From: Streptomyces sp. NBC_00083
GTDB taxonomy: Bacteria; Actinomycetota; Actinomycetes; Streptomycetales; Streptomycetaceae
DNA: 64,000 nt
Assembly (NCBI RefSeq): GCF_026343295.1
Contig: NZ_JAPELY010000001.1
Span: 806,001 to 870,000, forward strand
Reading direction: 5' to 3'
Every line of letters starts with the position of its first letter. Position 1 is the first letter of the stretch. Shown here in pieces: positions 43,879-53,124 of this stretch. The translations under genes and the position numbers were made by a program. A model generated the notes under the pieces. The model saw only the letters and a program-made list of their open reading frames with translations. It had not been told where the DNA came from and made no database searches.

Positions 43879-46583
43879 CGAGCGTCTCCTGCCCTGAGTT
43901 CGGTGATGGATCCACGGCGGCCGCTCCACCACGCCTGCGCCGCCGCCACGCCCGTCGCGAGGAGCAGCACGCACCCGGCGGGCAGTGCGAGCGACACCGG
44001 GTCGGCGCGCAGCCGGGCGCCGACCGGTGCCAGGCCGCTGGTGGTGGCCAGTGCCAGGCCCGTGAGGTCGATGCCGGGCGCGAGCAGGGCGATCGACGCC
44101 CAGCCGGTGAGGGCGCCGCCCGCCGCCGCGAGGAACGCCGACGGCAGCGATTCGAGGACGAGGAGCGTACGGCCCTGGCGCCGGGTGAGGCCCATGGTGC
44201 GCAGCCGTGCGAGCAGCGCGGACCGTTCGGGGGCGCCGCGCAGCAGCGCGAGGAGCAGGGCGAGCGCGGCATAGCCGGCGCCCGCCGCGACGGCCGCGCC
44301 GTAGACGCGCCCCGCGCCGGTCTGGAGCGGGGAGTCGGTGAACTCCTGCCGCGCCTCGGAGCGCAGCCGCACCCCGGCTTGGCTGCCCCGGACGGTCTCG
44401 CGCAGCGCCTTCGCGTCGATGGAGCCACCGCCGACCAGCAGCGATGTGGGGTCCTGGGCGGGGAGGGCGGCCGCGTCGACCAAGAGGTAGTCGACGCCGG
44501 GTGCGGCCGCCGAGCCGTCCTGGGCGGCGCTCACGCGGACGGTCACGTCACGGCCGGCGACCCGCAGTCTGACCGGCTCCTTGCCGAGGTGCCGGGCGAC
44601 GGCCGGCGAGGCGAGGGCGGGCAGGACCGTCGAGCCCGGTACCGCCGTGAGCCGGGCGGCGTCGACACCGAGCGCGGTGCCGGCGGTCAGCCGGGCGTAC
44701 GAGTCGGGCTCCACCCCGGCGACGGCCACCTTGGTGCCCCCGGGCAGGGCGACCTCGTACTCCGTGTGCACCGGCGACACGCCCCGCACGCCCGGCACCC
44801 GCGCCACCCGCCCCGCCAGGTCCTTCGGCAGGGACACGGCGTCGACGCGGGCGTCGGTGCCCGTCCGGTAGAGCGCGGCCAGGTCGCGGGCGTCGGCGGT
44901 GCCGGCGAGGACCGATCCGCCGAACGCGGCCGTCGACAGCGCCGTGAGCAGCGCCAGCAGTGGCAGCGCGCCGCCGCCGGAGGCGCGTCCGGCGCGGGCC
45001 AGCGACAGGAAGCCGACGACGCCGCGCAGCCGGGCCGCGGGACGGGCCGCCCAGCGCAGCGGCAGCGGATGGAGCCGGATGAGGACCAGCGCGGCGATCA
45101 CCCCGACGAGCACCGGCGCCGCGCTGATCAGCCCGTCGGCGGCGTCGCCCGCTGTGCCGCGGCGGCGCAGCGCGAACACCGCGCCCACCGCGAGCACGAG
45201 CAGCGTCAGCTCGGCGACGGTGCGCCGCGCGGAGGGCTTCTCCCGTACGAGGTCGGTGCGTTCGGCGGCGGAGCGGACCGTGCGGTGGGCCGCCACGGCG
45301 CGCAGCGGCAGGGCGAGACAGCCGAGCAGCGCGACCGCGCCCGCCGCGGCGAGCGCGGGGCCGAGCCGGCCGTTGGGTACGACGAGGACGGCGAGGAGCA
45401 GACCGAGGCCGGCGGCGGGGATCACCACGACCGCGTTCTCCGTGAGGAGCCGCCCGGCGATCTGGCGCAGTGAGCCGCCCCGGGCGCGCAGCAGGGCGAG
45501 TTCGGCGGCGCGGCGGGCCGAGGCGAGGCCGCCCGCCATCAGCAGTACCACCGCCGCGACGGTCGCGGTGCCGAACCCGGCGACCGCGACGACCGGGCTG
45601 ATCGAGTCGCGCATCGCGCCGTAGGAGGTGAGCACGGGGGCGAGCTCGGTGTAGAGGTTGAGGGGAAGGCCGCTCCGGGTCCGGATCGACGACAGGGCGG
45701 GCCCGGCCTGCAGGCTCGCGACGGCCGCCTTCAGGCCGTCGAGGCTCCGGGCGCTCAACGCGCCCGAAAGCGGGCCGAGTTGGGCGTAGATCTCGGGCTT
45801 GCTGTTGGTGGCGAGCAGGGCCGGCGCGGCGTCCGGCGCGAGCAGCAGGCCGCCGTGCCAGAACTGCGGGGGGTCGCCGCCGGACGACGGCACGGACTCC
45901 AGTTGGGGGGTGCGCAGGAACGGCTGCACGGACCAGTAGCCGGCGTCCGGCCGCAGCGGTTCCACGATGCCGGTCACCGTCAGGCCGAGGCGCGGCCCGC
46001 TGATCCGGTCCACGTGCAGCACCGAACCCGTCGTGATGTGCAGGGTTTTGGCGGTAGCCGCGGTGACGGCGACCTCGGCCGTGGCCGACCGCTGGTCGGC
46101 GCGCCCGGTCGGCAGCCGGCCCGCCACGAGCCGTGCGTGGGCGGCCAGACCGGACTGGGCGGCCACGGTGAACCGCGGCGCGAGCCCGCTGGGCCGCGGC
46201 AGATACGGCTCGTCGGACTCCAGGTTCTGCCCGGTCCGCAGCCCGTACGCCGCCTGCGCCAGATCGGCCGTGAGCGGGGCCGGCACGTTCGTGGCCGCCG
46301 TGTCGAAGTGCTCCTTCAGCCGGGCGGGCGCGACCATCGCGGCCCGCTGCTCGTCGCTCTCGCCGAGCCCCGGCGCACCCGCAGTGAACTGCAGGGCGGT
46401 GCGGGCGGGCGAAGCCGTCGCCACGGTCCTGCGCAGCCCGTCGTCCTCGTACGTGTCGACGCCGCGCGGGTAGGCGGCGGCCGGCCACGCCGTCATCAGG
46501 ACCAGCAGGGCGAGCGCGGCCGCGGCGCCCGGAGCGGTCCGCAGGCGGGTGCGCACCCAGGGTGTGACTGCCGTGCCGGTCAT
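43875..46583 (-). CDS. FtsX-like ABC permease 2
   Basis: This 902-residue membrane protein has a signal-like first helix (about 18-36) followed by a large extracytoplasmic domain, then two FtsX core blocks of about four helices each with a second external domain between them. The RRAAELALLRARGGS segment near 400 is the usual FtsX cytoplasmic helix. With the ATPase it forms a MacB- or LolCDE-like mechanotransmission transporter rather than a classical channel. Substrate unknown. It begins one base after the stop of the upstream permease gene. Confidence 0.85.
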   Translation of the reverse strand: MTGTAVTPWVRTRLRTAPGAAAALALLVLMTAWPAAAYPRGVDTYEDDGLRRTVATASPARTALQFTAGAPGLGESDEQRAAMVAPARLKEHFDTAATNVPAPLTADLAQAAYGLRTGQNLESDEPYLPRPSGLAPRFTVAAQSGLAAHARLVAGRLPTGRADQRSATAEVAVTAATAKTLHITTGSVLHVDRISGPRLGLTVTGIVEPLRPDAGYWSVQPFLRTPQLESVPSSGGDPPQFWHGGLLLAPDAAPALLATNSKPEIYAQLGPLSGALSARSLDGLKAAVASLQAGPALSSIRTRSGLPLNLYTELAPVLTSYGAMRDSISPVVAVAGFGTATVAAVVLLMAGGLASARRAAELALLRARGGSLRQIAGRLLTENAVVVIPAAGLGLLLAVLVVPNGRLGPALAAAGAVALLGCLALPLRAVAAHRTVRSAAERTDLVREKPSARRTVAELTLLVLAVGAVFALRRRGTAGDAADGLISAAPVLVGVIAALVLIRLHPLPLRWAARPAARLRGVVGFLSLARAGRASGGGALPLLALLTALSTAAFGGSVLAGTADARDLAALYRTGTDARVDAVSLPKDLAGRVARVPGVRGVSPVHTEYEVALPGGTKVAVAGVEPDSYARLTAGTALGVDAARLTAVPGSTVLPALASPAVARHLGKEPVRLRVAGRDVTVRVSAAQDGSAAAPGVDYLLVDAAALPAQDPTSLLVGGGSIDAKALRETVRGSQAGVRLRSEARQEFTDSPLQTGAGRVYGAAVAAGAGYAALALLLALLRGAPERSALLARLRTMGLTRRQGRTLLVLESLPSAFLAAAGGALTGWASIALLAPGIDLTGLALATTSGLAPVGARLRADPVSLALPAGCVLLLATGVAAAQAWWSGRRGSITELRAGDAR

Positions 46584-46584
46584 G

Positions 46585-49500
46585 TCAGTTGCCCCCTTGG
46601 ACGCGGAGTGTGACGGCCGGGTCGGTGCGCCGCAGGGCGATCGCCGCCACGATGAGCAGCGGCACCGCGGCGACCCCGGCGAGCAGCAGCGCCACCCGGC
46701 CCGCGGGCAGCTCGACGACGACACCCGGCACCGGCTGGGCGGCCTGGTCGGTCAGGACGATCAGCGGCACCACCGCCCGGGTGAGGACTTCGCCCAGGAC
46801 GAGCCCGGCGGTCAGCGCGACCGCGACGAGGACGCCCTGCTCGGCGGCGATCAGCCGGGCGAGCTGGCGGCGCGGGGTGCCGAGCGCGCGCAGCACCCCG
46901 AACTCCTGGCCGCGTTCGCGCAGCGACCCGGCCGCGCTCACCGAGAAGCCGACCGCGGCGAGCGCGGCGGCGACGAGCGACACGGCGGCGAGCGCCGACT
47001 GGGGCCCCGCGCCCAGCGGGTCGTCGCTGAGCCGGCGCGCGATGTCCGCGCGGGCCACGATCTGCGCCGGGTCGGTGTCCGGACGGGCCCCGAGCGCCGC
47101 CGCGGCCTCCCCGGCCCGGCCCGGCGCGGTGGTCAGCCACCACTCGGTGGCGGACAGGCCGGAGGCCGGGTCGGTGTGCTGGAGGACCCGGCCGGCGGCC
47201 CGCAGGTCGAGCAGGAGGCCACCGCCGTCGACGGCGGGGGAGGCCTGCGCCGCGCCGGCCGCGCCGCTTCCGGTGGTCGGGAGCTGTCCGACGCGGGCCA
47301 CGAGCTTCACCTTCACGTCCCGGCCCGCCAGCGACACGTCGACGGTCTGGCCCACCTTGCTGCCGCTGGACGCGAGGAACCGGTCGTCGGCGACGGCCGC
47401 CGGCACGGGCGGCGCGGCCTGCGTCGCGGTGAGACGGAGGGTGCGGACGGTGGGCTGCGGGGTCTGTGTCACCCACGACGGCGCGGTGTCCTGGTCCTCC
47501 TTGCCCCCGGTCCACCGGGCGGCGGGCGGCACGGCGACCGTACGGTCGATGCCGTCGGGGCCGGCGGCGTGCAGCCCGTCCAGGGCGATCCCGCCGGGGC
47601 CGACCGCGCCGGGCGGCACCTGGACGACCACGTCGAGCCCGGTCAGGAGCAGGGGGCCCGCGGGGTGTCCGGAGGGCCGTCCCGCGGCGGCGGACACGTC
47701 GAGGTCGAGGCCGTGCGCCCGGCCGTCGGCGGGCAGCGGGCCGAGGCCGAACTGGTAGCGCATCCCGTAGCGGTCCTCCAGGGTCGCCGTCACGGTGCCG
47801 GGCGGCGTGGCCGACGACGTGTCGCCGGTCAGCCGCGCGTCGAGGCGGATCCGTCCGGTGTTCTCGGGGAAGGCGGCGCCGGCCGGGGTCTCCCGCGCCG
47901 GGGCGAGCAGGGCGAGCAGATCGTGGGCCGAGCGGCCCGCGAGGTCCTCGCGCAGCAGGAAGCCGTGGGCGTCCCGGGTGTCGAGGGCGAGCACGGTCGC
48001 CGACCGGCCGCCGCTCAGCGGCACCGACTCGCGTGCCGCGGGGGCCACGGCGGTGACGCCGGGGACCGTGTCGTACGAACCGGCCTGGCCGAAGGGGGTG
48101 ATGGCCGAGCCGAACACCCGGATGTCGGTACCCGCGCGGAAGTCGGCCTGGTCGCTCTGCGAGCGGTTCCAGGTGGCGGACTGCCCGAGGGTGAGCAGGC
48201 CCATCGCGACCGCGAGGATCAGGAGCAGTACGGGGCCCGCGCCGCGCAGCGGGCGGCGGCTGAACTGCCAGCCCGCGAGCGCCATCGGCAGCCCGCGCCC
48301 GCCCGCGGCCCGCCGTTCGGCGAGCCGGGCGGCCGGCGGCAGCAGCCGCAGGACCAGGACGGTCCCGGCGAGCAGGGCGAGCGCGGGCGCCGCCACCAGG
48401 AGCGGATCGATGCCGAGGCTGCCCGACGCGTCGGTGTTGAGCGCGCCGGAACCCGATGCGGAGGTCTGCCGGTCGAGTTGCCAGTAGGCGACGCCCGCGA
48501 TCACCAGGAGCCCGATGTCGGCGCCCGCGCGGACCGGAGCGGGCAGCGCGCCGGCCCGGCCGCCGCGGCGCAGCGGGCCCGCCGGGAGCGCGGGGGCCAC
48601 CACCGCGACGGCGCAGCCGAGCGCCACGAGCACGGCGACCAGCCACACCGTGCCGGTGAGCGAGGTGTCCAGCGGGAGGCCGGCCCGCGCGAGCGCGCCC
48701 CGAGCGGCGAGCAGCCGGGTCAGCGGGCCCGCGAGGAGCGGGGCGATCAGCGCGGCCGGCACCGCGAGCATGAGGGCCTCGGCGGCGGCGAGCCCGATGA
48801 TCTGGCGCCGCGATCCGCCGCGGGCGCGCAGGAGTTCGGTCTCACCCGCCCGCTCGCTGCTCAGCAGCCGGGCCACCAGGAGCAGCGCGTACCCGGCGAG
48901 CAGGACGAGCTGGAGCGCCACGATCAGCAGGGTGGAGCGGGAGACCAGCAGGGAGCGCTCGGCCTGGTCGAGCAGCGCGGGCAGCGACGTCTCCGCGGTG
49001 GCGCCGCCCGCGAACACGGGTTGCTTCACCAGGGACTTGGGGCCCTCGGTGGCGGCCGTGCGGAGCTGCGCGATCCGGCCGACGGTGATCCGCGAGAAGT
49101 CGGCCGAGGCCAGCCAGGCGCTGGTCCCCGCGCTGACCCGCCCGCCGTCGAGCACCGAGGTGTCGGCGAGCAGCGGGCCGTACGTGGTGAAGTCGAGCTT
49201 GCGCACACCGCGACCGCCCAGCTCGTCGAGGCGCCAGTACGCGTCCGAGACGTCCTGCGCCCGGTAGACGCCGGTGATCCGCACGGTGACGCCGGGGCCG
49301 CCGAGCCGGTCGGTGAGGGCGAGCGTGGCGCCGGGGCGCAGGCCGAGCCGGCCCGCCGCGGACTCGGGCAGCGCCACCGGGAGTTCGGCGCCGCGTCCCG
49401 CGGCGGGCGCGGTGGGCCAGCTGCCCGCGGTGAGCCGGACCCGCGAGCGGTCGATCGCGGCGAACAGCGTGAGGTCGGGGTTGCCCGCGCGGGCGTACGC

Positions 49501-49854
49501 GGACTGCACGGAGCGCGGCAGGGCGTAGGGCCCGGACTGGGTGAACTCCCGTGTGGTGACGGGCAGTCGGTCGAAGACGGCGCCGGCGCCGGTGCGTACC
49601 GCCTCGGCGGCCGCCGGGCGCTGCTCCGGCCGCACATCGGACCGGACGGCGAGCGCGGCCGGTGCGGCGGAGCGGGTGGCGAGGGTGTGGCGCAGCGCCG
49701 CGTCCGACACCGACCCGGAGAACGAGGTCAGCGCCGCCAGGACCGAGGTCGTGAGCAGCACGGCGAGCAGCGCCGCCATGAGCAGCAGACGATGTGCGCG
49801 GACGCGCAGAAAGACAAACCCCGGCACACGGCCCCCCTCGGGCTTTTCGGCCAT
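46585..49854 (-). CDS. FtsX-like ABC permease 1
   Basis: This 1089-residue protein of similar architecture is the first gene of the operon: an N-terminal TM helix (about 15-40; LLLMAALLAVLLTTSVLAA), a large external domain, FtsX helices near 330-480, an internal external domain and a C-terminal FtsX block with RERGQEFGVLRALGTPRRQL. The ATG at 49854 has a run of GGGGGG five bases upstream; the frame is open further upstream but the N-terminal helix argues for this start. The two permeases probably form a heterodimer. The 226-bp upstream gap (49855-50080) shows no clear promoter elements. Confidence 0.85.
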   Translation of the reverse strand: MAEKPEGGRVPGFVFLRVRAHRLLLMAALLAVLLTTSVLAALTSFSGSVSDAALRHTLATRSAAPAALAVRSDVRPEQRPAAAEAVRTGAGAVFDRLPVTTREFTQSGPYALPRSVQSAYARAGNPDLTLFAAIDRSRVRLTAGSWPTAPAAGRGAELPVALPESAAGRLGLRPGATLALTDRLGGPGVTVRITGVYRAQDVSDAYWRLDELGGRGVRKLDFTTYGPLLADTSVLDGGRVSAGTSAWLASADFSRITVGRIAQLRTAATEGPKSLVKQPVFAGGATAETSLPALLDQAERSLLVSRSTLLIVALQLVLLAGYALLLVARLLSSERAGETELLRARGGSRRQIIGLAAAEALMLAVPAALIAPLLAGPLTRLLAARGALARAGLPLDTSLTGTVWLVAVLVALGCAVAVVAPALPAGPLRRGGRAGALPAPVRAGADIGLLVIAGVAYWQLDRQTSASGSGALNTDASGSLGIDPLLVAAPALALLAGTVLVLRLLPPAARLAERRAAGGRGLPMALAGWQFSRRPLRGAGPVLLLILAVAMGLLTLGQSATWNRSQSDQADFRAGTDIRVFGSAITPFGQAGSYDTVPGVTAVAPAARESVPLSGGRSATVLALDTRDAHGFLLREDLAGRSAHDLLALLAPARETPAGAAFPENTGRIRLDARLTGDTSSATPPGTVTATLEDRYGMRYQFGLGPLPADGRAHGLDLDVSAAAGRPSGHPAGPLLLTGLDVVVQVPPGAVGPGGIALDGLHAAGPDGIDRTVAVPPAARWTGGKEDQDTAPSWVTQTPQPTVRTLRLTATQAAPPVPAAVADDRFLASSGSKVGQTVDVSLAGRDVKVKLVARVGQLPTTGSGAAGAAQASPAVDGGGLLLDLRAAGRVLQHTDPASGLSATEWWLTTAPGRAGEAAAALGARPDTDPAQIVARADIARRLSDDPLGAGPQSALAAVSLVAAALAAVGFSVSAAGSLRERGQEFGVLRALGTPRRQLARLIAAEQGVLVAVALTAGLVLGEVLTRAVVPLIVLTDQAAQPVPGVVVELPAGRVALLLAGVAAVPLLIVAAIALRRTDPAVTLRVQGGN

Positions 49855-50080
49855 CCCCCCGACATAGGTCGGGATGCTGTCAGGGGGCGCGGGGTCGGGG
49901 AAACCGCTTACGGAGCGATCTTGCCCTTTCGTGATCGGAATGCGACCACAGATGACCGAGTTCCGGTCGGGAGGGCACGCTTCGCGGGTGTATTCGGGCA
50001 ACCGGGCAGCGGGGGACCCCGATTGGCGTGCCCGGCCCCGGCCGGGCTCCGGCCGAGGCCCGCGTTCGGCCGCGGTGGGC

Positions 50081-50485
50081 TCAGCCCTCGGAGTTGACCA
50101 TCGACGCGGCTGCGTACGTCAGGTAGTTCCAGAGGGTCTGCTCGTGCTCGGGGGAGAGGCCCAGCTCGTCGACGGCCGTACGCATGTGACGCAGCCAGGC
50201 GTCGTGCGCGGCCCGGTCCACCGTGAACGGAGCGTGCCGCATCCGCAGGCGCGGGTGGCCCCGGCCGTCGCTGTAGGTGCGGGGGCCGCCCCAGTACTGC
50301 ATCAGGAACAGGGCGAGCCGCTCCTCGGCGGGGCCCAGGTCCTCCTCCGGGTACATCGGGCGCAGCAGCGGGTCGTCGGCGACGCCCCGGTAGAAGAGGT
50401 GGACGAGCCGGCGGAAGGTCGCCTCGCCGCCGACCTGCTCGTAGAACGTCTGCTCCTGGAGCGTGCCGCGCGGAATCTCGGTCAC
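50081..50485 (-). CDS. glbO: Group II truncated haemoglobin (GlbO type)
   Basis: This 134-residue 2-on-2 globin has the family pattern FYEQVGGEATFRRLV near 11-25, YWGGPRTYS near 69-77 and HPRLRMRHAPF with the proximal histidine near 86-93. The Tyr in LFYRG (B10 region) and the Trp at G8 (WLRHM region) are present. It probably binds O2 or handles NO/peroxide. The GTG at 50485 gives the conserved VTEIPRGTLQEQ N-terminus and has GAGGGTG upstream. It stands alone, divergent from the methyltransferase gene. Confidence 0.92.
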   Translation of the reverse strand: MTEIPRGTLQEQTFYEQVGGEATFRRLVHLFYRGVADDPLLRPMYPEEDLGPAEERLALFLMQYWGGPRTYSDGRGHPRLRMRHAPFTVDRAAHDAWLRHMRTAVDELGLSPEHEQTLWNYLTYAAASMVNSEG

Positions 50486-50625
50486 GTTGAACACCCTCGC
50501 AATGTCATTCGGGCCTGCCCCGGGACGCGACCCGGGGTCCAGGGGCCGTCCCCCGGTGAATGCAGCACCCTTCCATGGTCTCAGACCCGGTGGCCGAGGA
50601 CCGGGGACGTAGGCACAGTGGAGCC

Positions 50626-51600
50626 ATGAGCACGGACCTGGCGTTGCGGCGGGCCCTGGTGCGGGAGATCGCGGCCGGCGGCGCACTCGGCGACCCGGCG
50701 CTGCGGGCCGCCTTCGAGGACGTGCCGCGCCATCTGTTCGTGCCGTACTACTACGAGGGCGCGCCCGGCGGCCACGTACGGCTGTGGGGCGAGGACCCCG
50801 ACCCCGGGCGGCGGGCCCGCTGGCTGACCGGGGCCTACGCGGACGCACCGCTGGGCACCCGGATGCGCGACGGCGACCTCGTCTCCTCCAGCAGCCAGCC
50901 CTCCCTGATGGCCCGCATGCTTCAGGCCCTGGAGCTCGACGACGGCGACCGGGTCCTGGAGATCGGCGCGGGCACCGGGTACAACGCCGCGCTCCTGTGC
51001 CACCGGCTCGGCGAGGACCGGGTGACCACCGTCGACCTGGAGCCCGAGATCACCGAGGCCGCGCGCGCCCATCTGGCGACCGCCGGATACCGGCCGGCCG
51101 TGATCACCGGGGACGGGGCGCGCGGCGCCCCCGCGCGGGCGCCCTTCGACAAGATCGTGGCGACCTGCACGGTGGGCTCGGTGCCCCACGACTGGCTCGC
51201 GCAGTGCCGGCCCGCCGCGCTGGTCCTGACCCCGCTCGCCACCGGCCTCATCCGGCTGCGGGTGACACGGCCGGGCCGCGCCGAGGGTCGCTTCCTGCAC
51301 ACCCCGGCCTACTTCGTGCCGCTGCGCGGGTCCGCCCCGGGCGCCCTGCCGGGACCGCCCGTGGAGGGTCCGGCCCGCGACGCCGCCTCGAACGAGCTGT
51401 TCCGCTTCCTGCTGCAGCTCACGGCGGGCAGCCTCGACCCGTACGCGGCGTACGAGCTGTGGCGCCGCGAGGAGCGTCCGCGGCGGGAGCGGTTCGGGGT
51501 GACGGTCGAGGACGGCGCGCAGTGGGCGTGGCTCGACGATCCGCAGGGGCCGCACACCTGGCCCCTGCGGGGTGCGCCGTTCAGCCCCGGCGCACGGTGA
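50626..51600 (+). CDS. PCMT-like SAM-dependent methyltransferase
   Basis: This 324-residue protein resembles protein-L-isoaspartate O-methyltransferase over its first 210 residues: PRHLFVPYYY near 35, SSSSQPSLMARMLQAL near 87-102, and the SAM motif VLEIGAGTGYNAA near 110-122, followed by a DLEPE acidic loop. The C-terminal 110 residues are not part of the core enzyme. Such extended actinobacterial proteins may methylate isoaspartyl sites or be specialised methyltransferases. The ATG at 50626 follows AGTGGAG. The 3' end overlaps the convergent FHA gene by 20 bases. Confidence 0.8.
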   Translation: MSTDLALRRALVREIAAGGALGDPALRAAFEDVPRHLFVPYYYEGAPGGHVRLWGEDPDPGRRARWLTGAYADAPLGTRMRDGDLVSSSSQPSLMARMLQALELDDGDRVLEIGAGTGYNAALLCHRLGEDRVTTVDLEPEITEAARAHLATAGYRPAVITGDGARGAPARAPFDKIVATCTVGSVPHDWLAQCRPAALVLTPLATGLIRLRVTRPGRAEGRFLHTPAYFVPLRGSAPGALPGPPVEGPARDAASNELFRFLLQLTAGSLDPYAAYELWRREERPRRERFGVTVEDGAQWAWLDDPQGPHTWPLRGAPFSPGAR

Positions 51601-52999
51601 TCGTCGTCCAGGCGCCCACGTGCACCCGGTCGCCGTCCTGGAGCGGCACCGGCACATAGGGCTGGATCGGCTCGCTCGCGCCGTTGACCGTGGTGCCGTT
51701 GGTCGAGTTCTGGTCGACCACCGCCCACGTGCCGTCCGGCTGCTGCACGAGCACCGCGTGCTGGTGCGAGACGCCCGGGTCCTCCGGCGGCACCGACAGA
51801 TCGATGTCGGGCGCCTCACCGGTGGAGTGCCGGCGACGGCCGATGGTGATCTGGTTGCCGGACAGCGGACGCTGCTGCTCGGGCGAGTACGCGGGCAGAT
51901 TGAGCCCGGACGCCTCGGGGCCGCTGCGCTGCATCATCGCCAGGAAGTACTCCCGGTCCGGGCCGATCGTGATCGACCAGCCGGCCGGTGCGGGCGGCGG
52001 CACGGCCTGCGGCCAGTCGTCCCCTGCCCGCTCGGGAGCACCTCGCTCGGGAGCACCCTGCGGGGCCCCCTGGGGCGCGGCCTGCGGCCAGTCGTCGCCC
52101 GCCCGCTCGGCACCCCGTTCGGGGGCACTCTGCGGCGCGGCCTGCGGAGCCGCCTGCTGTGCGGCGTGCGGCCAGTCGTCGGCGCCCCGTTCGGGCGCGG
52201 CGGGCGGCGTGGCCCGGGGCCAGTCGTCGGCGCCGCGCTCGGGCGTGGGCTGCGGCCAGTCGTCGCCGCGGTCGGAGCCGGGCTGCTGACGCGATCCCGG
52301 CACGGCCGACGACGGGGGAGGCAGCATCCAGTCGTCGTCGCCCTGCGGCTGCTGCGCCTGCGGCGGCGCGGGCGGCCCCTGCTGCTGGAAGGACGGCGGC
52401 GGCGGAGGCCCGCCCTGCGGACCGCCGAAGGGCTGCTGCTGGGGCCCGCCCTGCGGGCCGCCGAACGGCTGCGGCGGCGCGGGCGGTCCCTGCTGGAACG
52501 CGTTGGGCGGCAGCTGCTGCCCGGGGTGCTGCGGGGGCTCGGCGGCCAGCGGCTCGGCCGGCCGGTTCACCTGCGAGGGCCGCGAGCGCTGGTACTCGTA
52601 CGGGTCGCGCGGCGCGGGCGGCGGACCCTGCTGGAAGGCGGGCGGCAGGTTCAGACCCGGGCCGGGGCCGGGCGCCGCACCGGGGCCGGGACCATGGCCG
52701 GGGCCGGCGGAGGGGCCGGGCGCGGGCACGGGGTGCTGCGGGGCGAGCGGGGTGTACGAGGTCGCCGTGTTGGTGAGGAAGTTCCAGCGGCACTCCTCGC
52801 AGAAGGGCGCACCGGCCTCGCGCGGCGTGCGGCACTGCGGGCAGAGCTCGGCCTGCGCGGTGGCGTTCGGGTCGCCGGGACCCGGGTAGCCGTACGCGGG
52901 CGGCGGCGGGGGAGGCGGCGGCACGGCGCCCATGCGATGGCCGCAGATCTCGCACCAGTCGTCGGAACCCGACTGATGTCCGTTCGGGCAGGTCGGCAT
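51581..52999 (-). CDS. Zinc-ribbon/FHA-domain protein with Pro/Gln-rich linker
   Basis: This 472-residue protein has an N-terminal zinc ribbon (C4-x11-C16-x2-C19), a second CxxC pair (CPQCR, CEEC) at about 53-72, a 270-residue Pro/Gln/Gly-rich linker with several DDWPQ/DDWPxA repeats (about 240-340), and a C-terminal FHA domain (about 385-470; GRRRHST, SHQHAVL, NSTNGT). FHA domains bind phosphothreonine. It is the distal gene of the operon that encodes the PknG-like kinase and the PP2C phosphatase, so it is a likely readout of that kinase, analogous to GarA in mycobacteria. The start has AGGGGGAAG upstream. Confidence 0.88.
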   Translation of the reverse strand: MPTCPNGHQSGSDDWCEICGHRMGAVPPPPPPPPAYGYPGPGDPNATAQAELCPQCRTPREAGAPFCEECRWNFLTNTATSYTPLAPQHPVPAPGPSAGPGHGPGPGAAPGPGPGLNLPPAFQQGPPPAPRDPYEYQRSRPSQVNRPAEPLAAEPPQHPGQQLPPNAFQQGPPAPPQPFGGPQGGPQQQPFGGPQGGPPPPPSFQQQGPPAPPQAQQPQGDDDWMLPPPSSAVPGSRQQPGSDRGDDWPQPTPERGADDWPRATPPAAPERGADDWPHAAQQAAPQAAPQSAPERGAERAGDDWPQAAPQGAPQGAPERGAPERAGDDWPQAVPPPAPAGWSITIGPDREYFLAMMQRSGPEASGLNLPAYSPEQQRPLSGNQITIGRRRHSTGEAPDIDLSVPPEDPGVSHQHAVLVQQPDGTWAVVDQNSTNGTTVNGASEPIQPYVPVPLQDGDRVHVGAWTTITVRRG

Positions 53000-53124
53000 G
53001 GAGTCGCTTCCCCCTCTCCTCGTCCGGCCCGGTGGGCCGCTGCATCACGGTGGTTCTCGGTACCGGCCACGCCGTTGACTCGCACGTGACCGACTACTTC
53101 GTGTTCACTTCTGATTACGTCGTG

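Noticed and set aside
49855-50080. Possible small gene or promoter between the FtsX permease gene and glbO
   Set aside because: No frame with a ribosome binding site or recognisable protein, and no convincing -35/-10 boxes or long palindromes were found.
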